Part shown: piece by piece, positions 61,858 through 64,000 of the stretch
Position numbering within the stretch: position 1 is the stretch's first letter
Layout of the letters: each line of letters opens with the position of its first letter
Assembly (NCBI RefSeq): GCF_900182585.1
Contig: NZ_FXTM01000007.1
Span: forward strand, 1 to 64,000
Direction of reading: 5' to 3'
DNA from: Balnearium lithotrophicum
Lineage (GTDB): Bacteria > Aquificota > Aquificia > Desulfurobacteriales > Desulfurobacteriaceae
Length of the DNA: 64,000 bases
Translations under genes and position numbers: made by a program
The notes under the pieces: model-generated
What the model saw: only the letters and a program-made list of their open reading frames with translations
Told to the model about the DNA's origin: nothing
Databases searched by the model: none

Positions 61858-63576
61858 AAACTGCATATCGACCAACTTCTTATAGTCAGGGAGTTTAGAG
61901 TAGAGTTCTTTATGCTTTCCCCTTGCCAGGATTTTCCCGTTTTTTATAAATATTATTTCGTCACTGTCTAATATTGTTGAGAGCCTGTGGGCTATTGTTA
62001 TCAAAATTTTGTCCTTGAACATTTCATCAATTGCCCTTTGAATTGCCTTTTCAGTTTCAGAATCAAGAGCACTTGTAGCCTCATCCAAGATTAAAACGTC
62101 TGGACTTTTTAAAACCGCCCTTGCAATTGCTATTCTCTGTCTCTGCCCTCCAGAAAAGAGAACTCCCCCTTCACCAATTAGGGTATCATAACCTTCTGGG
62201 AGTGAGATAATATCGTTGTGTATGTTTGCTACTTTAGCTGCTTCGACAATCTCTTCAAGTGTTGCATCTGGTTTTCCTATTGCTATGTTTTCCCTTACAG
62301 TTCCCCTAAAGAGAATAATCTCCTGTGAAACCATTCCTATTCTCTTCCTGTAAGGGACTAACTTCAATCTCTTAAGCTCTACCCCATTAACCTCAATCCT
62401 TCCTTCTGTTGGGTCGTAGAACCTTGGAATCAGACTTGCAAGTGTTGACTTTCCACTGCCGGAACGTCCCACAATGGCGTACTTCTTTCCCTTTTCAAAC
62501 AGGCAAGAGATATTTTCTAAAACTCTCTTTTCAGAATTTGGATACCTAAAGGAAACTGATTTAAACTCAATCCTTTCTACATCTCCCTTAATTTCTAAAT
62601 CTCCATCTTTAAGCTCATACTCACTGGAAAGAGAAAGAACGGACCTTATTCTTTTGGCCACAGTTATGGACTGCTGAATTCTATTGTAGTTCTGCCCCAA
62701 CTTCCTTATTGGCTCGTAGGCCATTATTAAAGCTATAATGAAGGAGAAGAAAGCCCCTGCTGTCGTTTCTCCAGCTAAAACCCTTTTACCTCCGTAGAAA
62801 ATTAAAAATCCAACGATGAGAGCTCCGGTCAGTTCAACTATAGGAGGGTATATTGCTTCCGTTCTCTTTATCTTCATAAACTCTTTTATGTACCTATCGT
62901 TATCCCTCTTGAAAGACTCCGAAAGTTTTTTTTCCAAGCTAAAGAGCTTTATCTCCCTTATGTTCTTTACGGCCTCAAAAAGATGCTCTGTAACAACTAT
63001 TAGTTTATCCTGCATCCTATCTGTGTACTTCTTTATTCTCTTTCCTATTCTTGAAATAACGTATCCAATTAAAGGAAGTCCCAAAAAGCCCAAAACCGCT
63101 AACTGAAAGTCCTGATAGAAAACAACTCCTACAAGACCTATAGCTGTAAGAGTGTTTCTAAAGAACGTGGCAATCTGCCTCGTCGTAAAGTCCTGAAGGA
63201 GCGATGTATCGTTGAGTATTCTTGAAATAAAAGAACCTGGAGGTTCCTTTAGAAATACTTCAAGTGGTAAGGATATTACCTTCTCGTAGAGCTCCTCCCT
63301 CAAAAAGGCTATAACCTTTTGTCCTATATAGGACATACTGTAGTAGTTAACAAAAAAGACTACCCCTTTAAGGAAGACGAGAAAAATCAGAATTAGCGGA
63401 ATTACACTTATCATTCTCTCATTTTTTTCAACAAAAACAGAGTTAACAACAACCTTAACGAAGTAGGCCAAATACGAAGTTATAAGGGCATTTAGAATAA
63501 GGGTAATAACGGCAATACCTACAAGAAACTTCATAGGTTTTAAGTAGCGAAAAATCCATAATGGAAATTCCTTCAC
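61846..63576 (-). CDS. msbA: Lipid A export ABC transporter, fused permease/ATPase
   Basis: A 576-residue half-transporter. The N-terminal 320 residues form six membrane segments of the ABC exporter domain; the C-terminal ATPase shows Walker [14 protein letters not shown]-loop GMVSQEIILF, signature LFSGGQRQRIAIARAVL and Walker B VLILDEATSALDSET. This is the MsbA architecture: it flips lipid A-core across the inner membrane. Neighbouring LPS genes support this; a drug exporter is the alternative. The start is GTG at 63576, following GGGAGAAAAG, 9 bp after the upstream gene's stop. Confidence 0.9.
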   Translation of the reverse strand: MKEFPLWIFRYLKPMKFLVGIAVITLILNALITSYLAYFVKVVVNSVFVEKNERMISVIPLILIFLVFLKGVVFFVNYYSMSYIGQKVIAFLREELYEKVISLPLEVFLKEPPGSFISRILNDTSLLQDFTTRQIATFFRNTLTAIGLVGVVFYQDFQLAVLGFLGLPLIGYVISRIGKRIKKYTDRMQDKLIVVTEHLFEAVKNIREIKLFSLEKKLSESFKRDNDRYIKEFMKIKRTEAIYPPIVELTGALIVGFLIFYGGKRVLAGETTAGAFFSFIIALIMAYEPIRKLGQNYNRIQQSITVAKRIRSVLSLSSEYELKDGDLEIKGDVERIEFKSVSFRYPNSEKRVLENISCLFEKGKKYAIVGRSGSGKSTLASLIPRFYDPTEGRIEVNGVELKRLKLVPYRKRIGMVSQEIILFRGTVRENIAIGKPDATLEEIVEAAKVANIHNDIISLPEGYDTLIGEGGVLFSGGQRQRIAIARAVLKSPDVLILDEATSALDSETEKAIQRAIDEMFKDKILITIAHRLSTILDSDEIIFIKNGKILARGKHKELYSKLPDYKKLVDMQFLSH

Positions 63577-63585
63577 CTTTTCTCC

Positions 63586-64000
63586 CTACAGAGAGTAAAG
63601 TAAGCTACGAGTTCTAAACCAAAACATACCCTTTTTGTTACCAACTGCAAGTCTCTTTATTCTGCAATAGTTACCTCTATTAAATCCCCTCTCTGTTGTA
63701 AAACAAAACTCGTAACCTAAACTCCTGGCAACTTTAACTGCTCTTTCACTGTAAATTCCCCAGGGCCATGCGAGAGCTTTTACCTTTTTCCCAAGTTTCT
63801 CCTCTAAAATTCCTTTAGAAAGCCTTAACTCCTCTTCAGACTTTCCTTTTTCTGAAACTAAAATACTTGTAAGTTCAGTTCCCTCCTTTACCCTTTTCCT
63901 CTCATCCTCCGGTAGAGAAAATATCCTCCAGTCCTTACCCTCTTTATAAGGCTTTCCTTTTCCTAAAACTGCTCTGTGGGTAAGTCCGTGCGACTCTACA
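63586..64000 (-). CDS. Polysaccharide deacetylase family protein, 3' part (5' end outside the window)
   Basis: This minus-strand open frame continues past the window edge, so only the last 137 codons are seen. VESHGLTHRAVLG matches NodB motif 2 (SHGLTH, metal-binding His pair) of PgaB/polysaccharide deacetylases. LAWPWGIYSERAVKVARSLGYEFCFTTERGFNRG is the conserved core with the active-site aromatic, and RIKRLAVGN fits the C-terminal end. Stop TAG is at 63588-63586. The gene lies 9 bp upstream of msbA, so it belongs to the same transcript and should remove an acetyl group from a surface sugar or lipid-A-type GlcNAc. Confidence 0.85.
   Translation of the reverse strand, partial: VESHGLTHRAVLGKGKPYKEGKDWRIFSLPEDERKRVKEGTELTSILVSEKGKSEEELRLSKGILEEKLGKKVKALAWPWGIYSERAVKVARSLGYEFCFTTERGFNRGNYCRIKRLAVGNKKGMFWFRTRSLLYSL

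Overview
The window is a compact, roughly 40% G+C bacterial chromosome segment. Proteins are rich in Lys, Glu and Arg, genes are almost contiguous, and many overlap by a few bases or share stop codons with convergent neighbours. The cell is Gram-negative (MsbA, heptosyltransferase, outer-membrane porin, ExbB/ExbD/TonB, Lgt, RlpA). A tandem DUF507 protein, an unusually long class II aldolase, an AhbD-like radical SAM enzyme beside HemE and a RACo-like activator suggest a thermophilic chemolithoautotroph, most likely an Aquificota member close to Desulfurobacteriaceae. That assignment is inference; there is no rRNA gene in the window.

Layout. 1-460: end of a transposase, tRNA-Glu and a terminator. 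495-1851: queF and a nucleoside phosphorylase. 1900-7395 (minus): ftsL-like, ftsI, then thrS-infC-rpmI-rplT, where infC appears to start at ATT. 7429-14090: tRNA-Arg, divergent purF/purC, trpS, ribD, an A+T-rich orphan gene and gatB. 14087-15665: divergent exbB/exbD-tonB. 15662-19824 (minus): trkA-trkH-glcD. 19839-28627: murJ-lgt-ilvE-RACo-like-DUF4911-gspG-rlmB-unknown-ntrB-ntrC. 28724-29326: two ferredoxins, one with an Asp in place of a cluster cysteine. 29323-33522 (minus): prfA, then AhbD-like-hemE-AsmA-like. 33604-38826: a Cys-rich lipoprotein, a thioesterase, a HEPN-like protein, hisC, a small lipoprotein, sbcD-like and comF. 38820-41446 (minus): rsgA-panB-dppF. 41495-42781: a cupin and a CRISPR array without cas genes. 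42794-44170 (minus): long class II aldolase. 44226-47278: rlpA, a lipase-like lipoprotein and a NifX/NifB-type protein. 47303-51064 (minus): porin-satP-acs acetate cluster, with a divergent OmpR-type regulator. 51860-57912: uvrB, a long TPR protein, tandem DUF507, an FtsB-like protein and a hypothetical protein. 57884-64000: envelope polysaccharide/LPS genes.

How the parts fit. Translation and purine/vitamin genes fill the first quarter. The acetate cluster combines outer-membrane entry (porin), inner-membrane uptake (SatP) and activation (Acs). Its regulatory region carries four 11-bp direct repeats that overlap the porin -35 element and lie just before the orphan response regulator, the layout expected of a PhoB/OmpR-type operator. 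The last 6 kb makes and exports surface glycan or lipid A. The most interesting points are the ATT start of infC, the 11-bp-phased operator, the orphan CRISPR array, the HEPN-like protein, the AhbD/HemE pairing, and a strong excess of the palindrome GGAGCTCC throughout the window.
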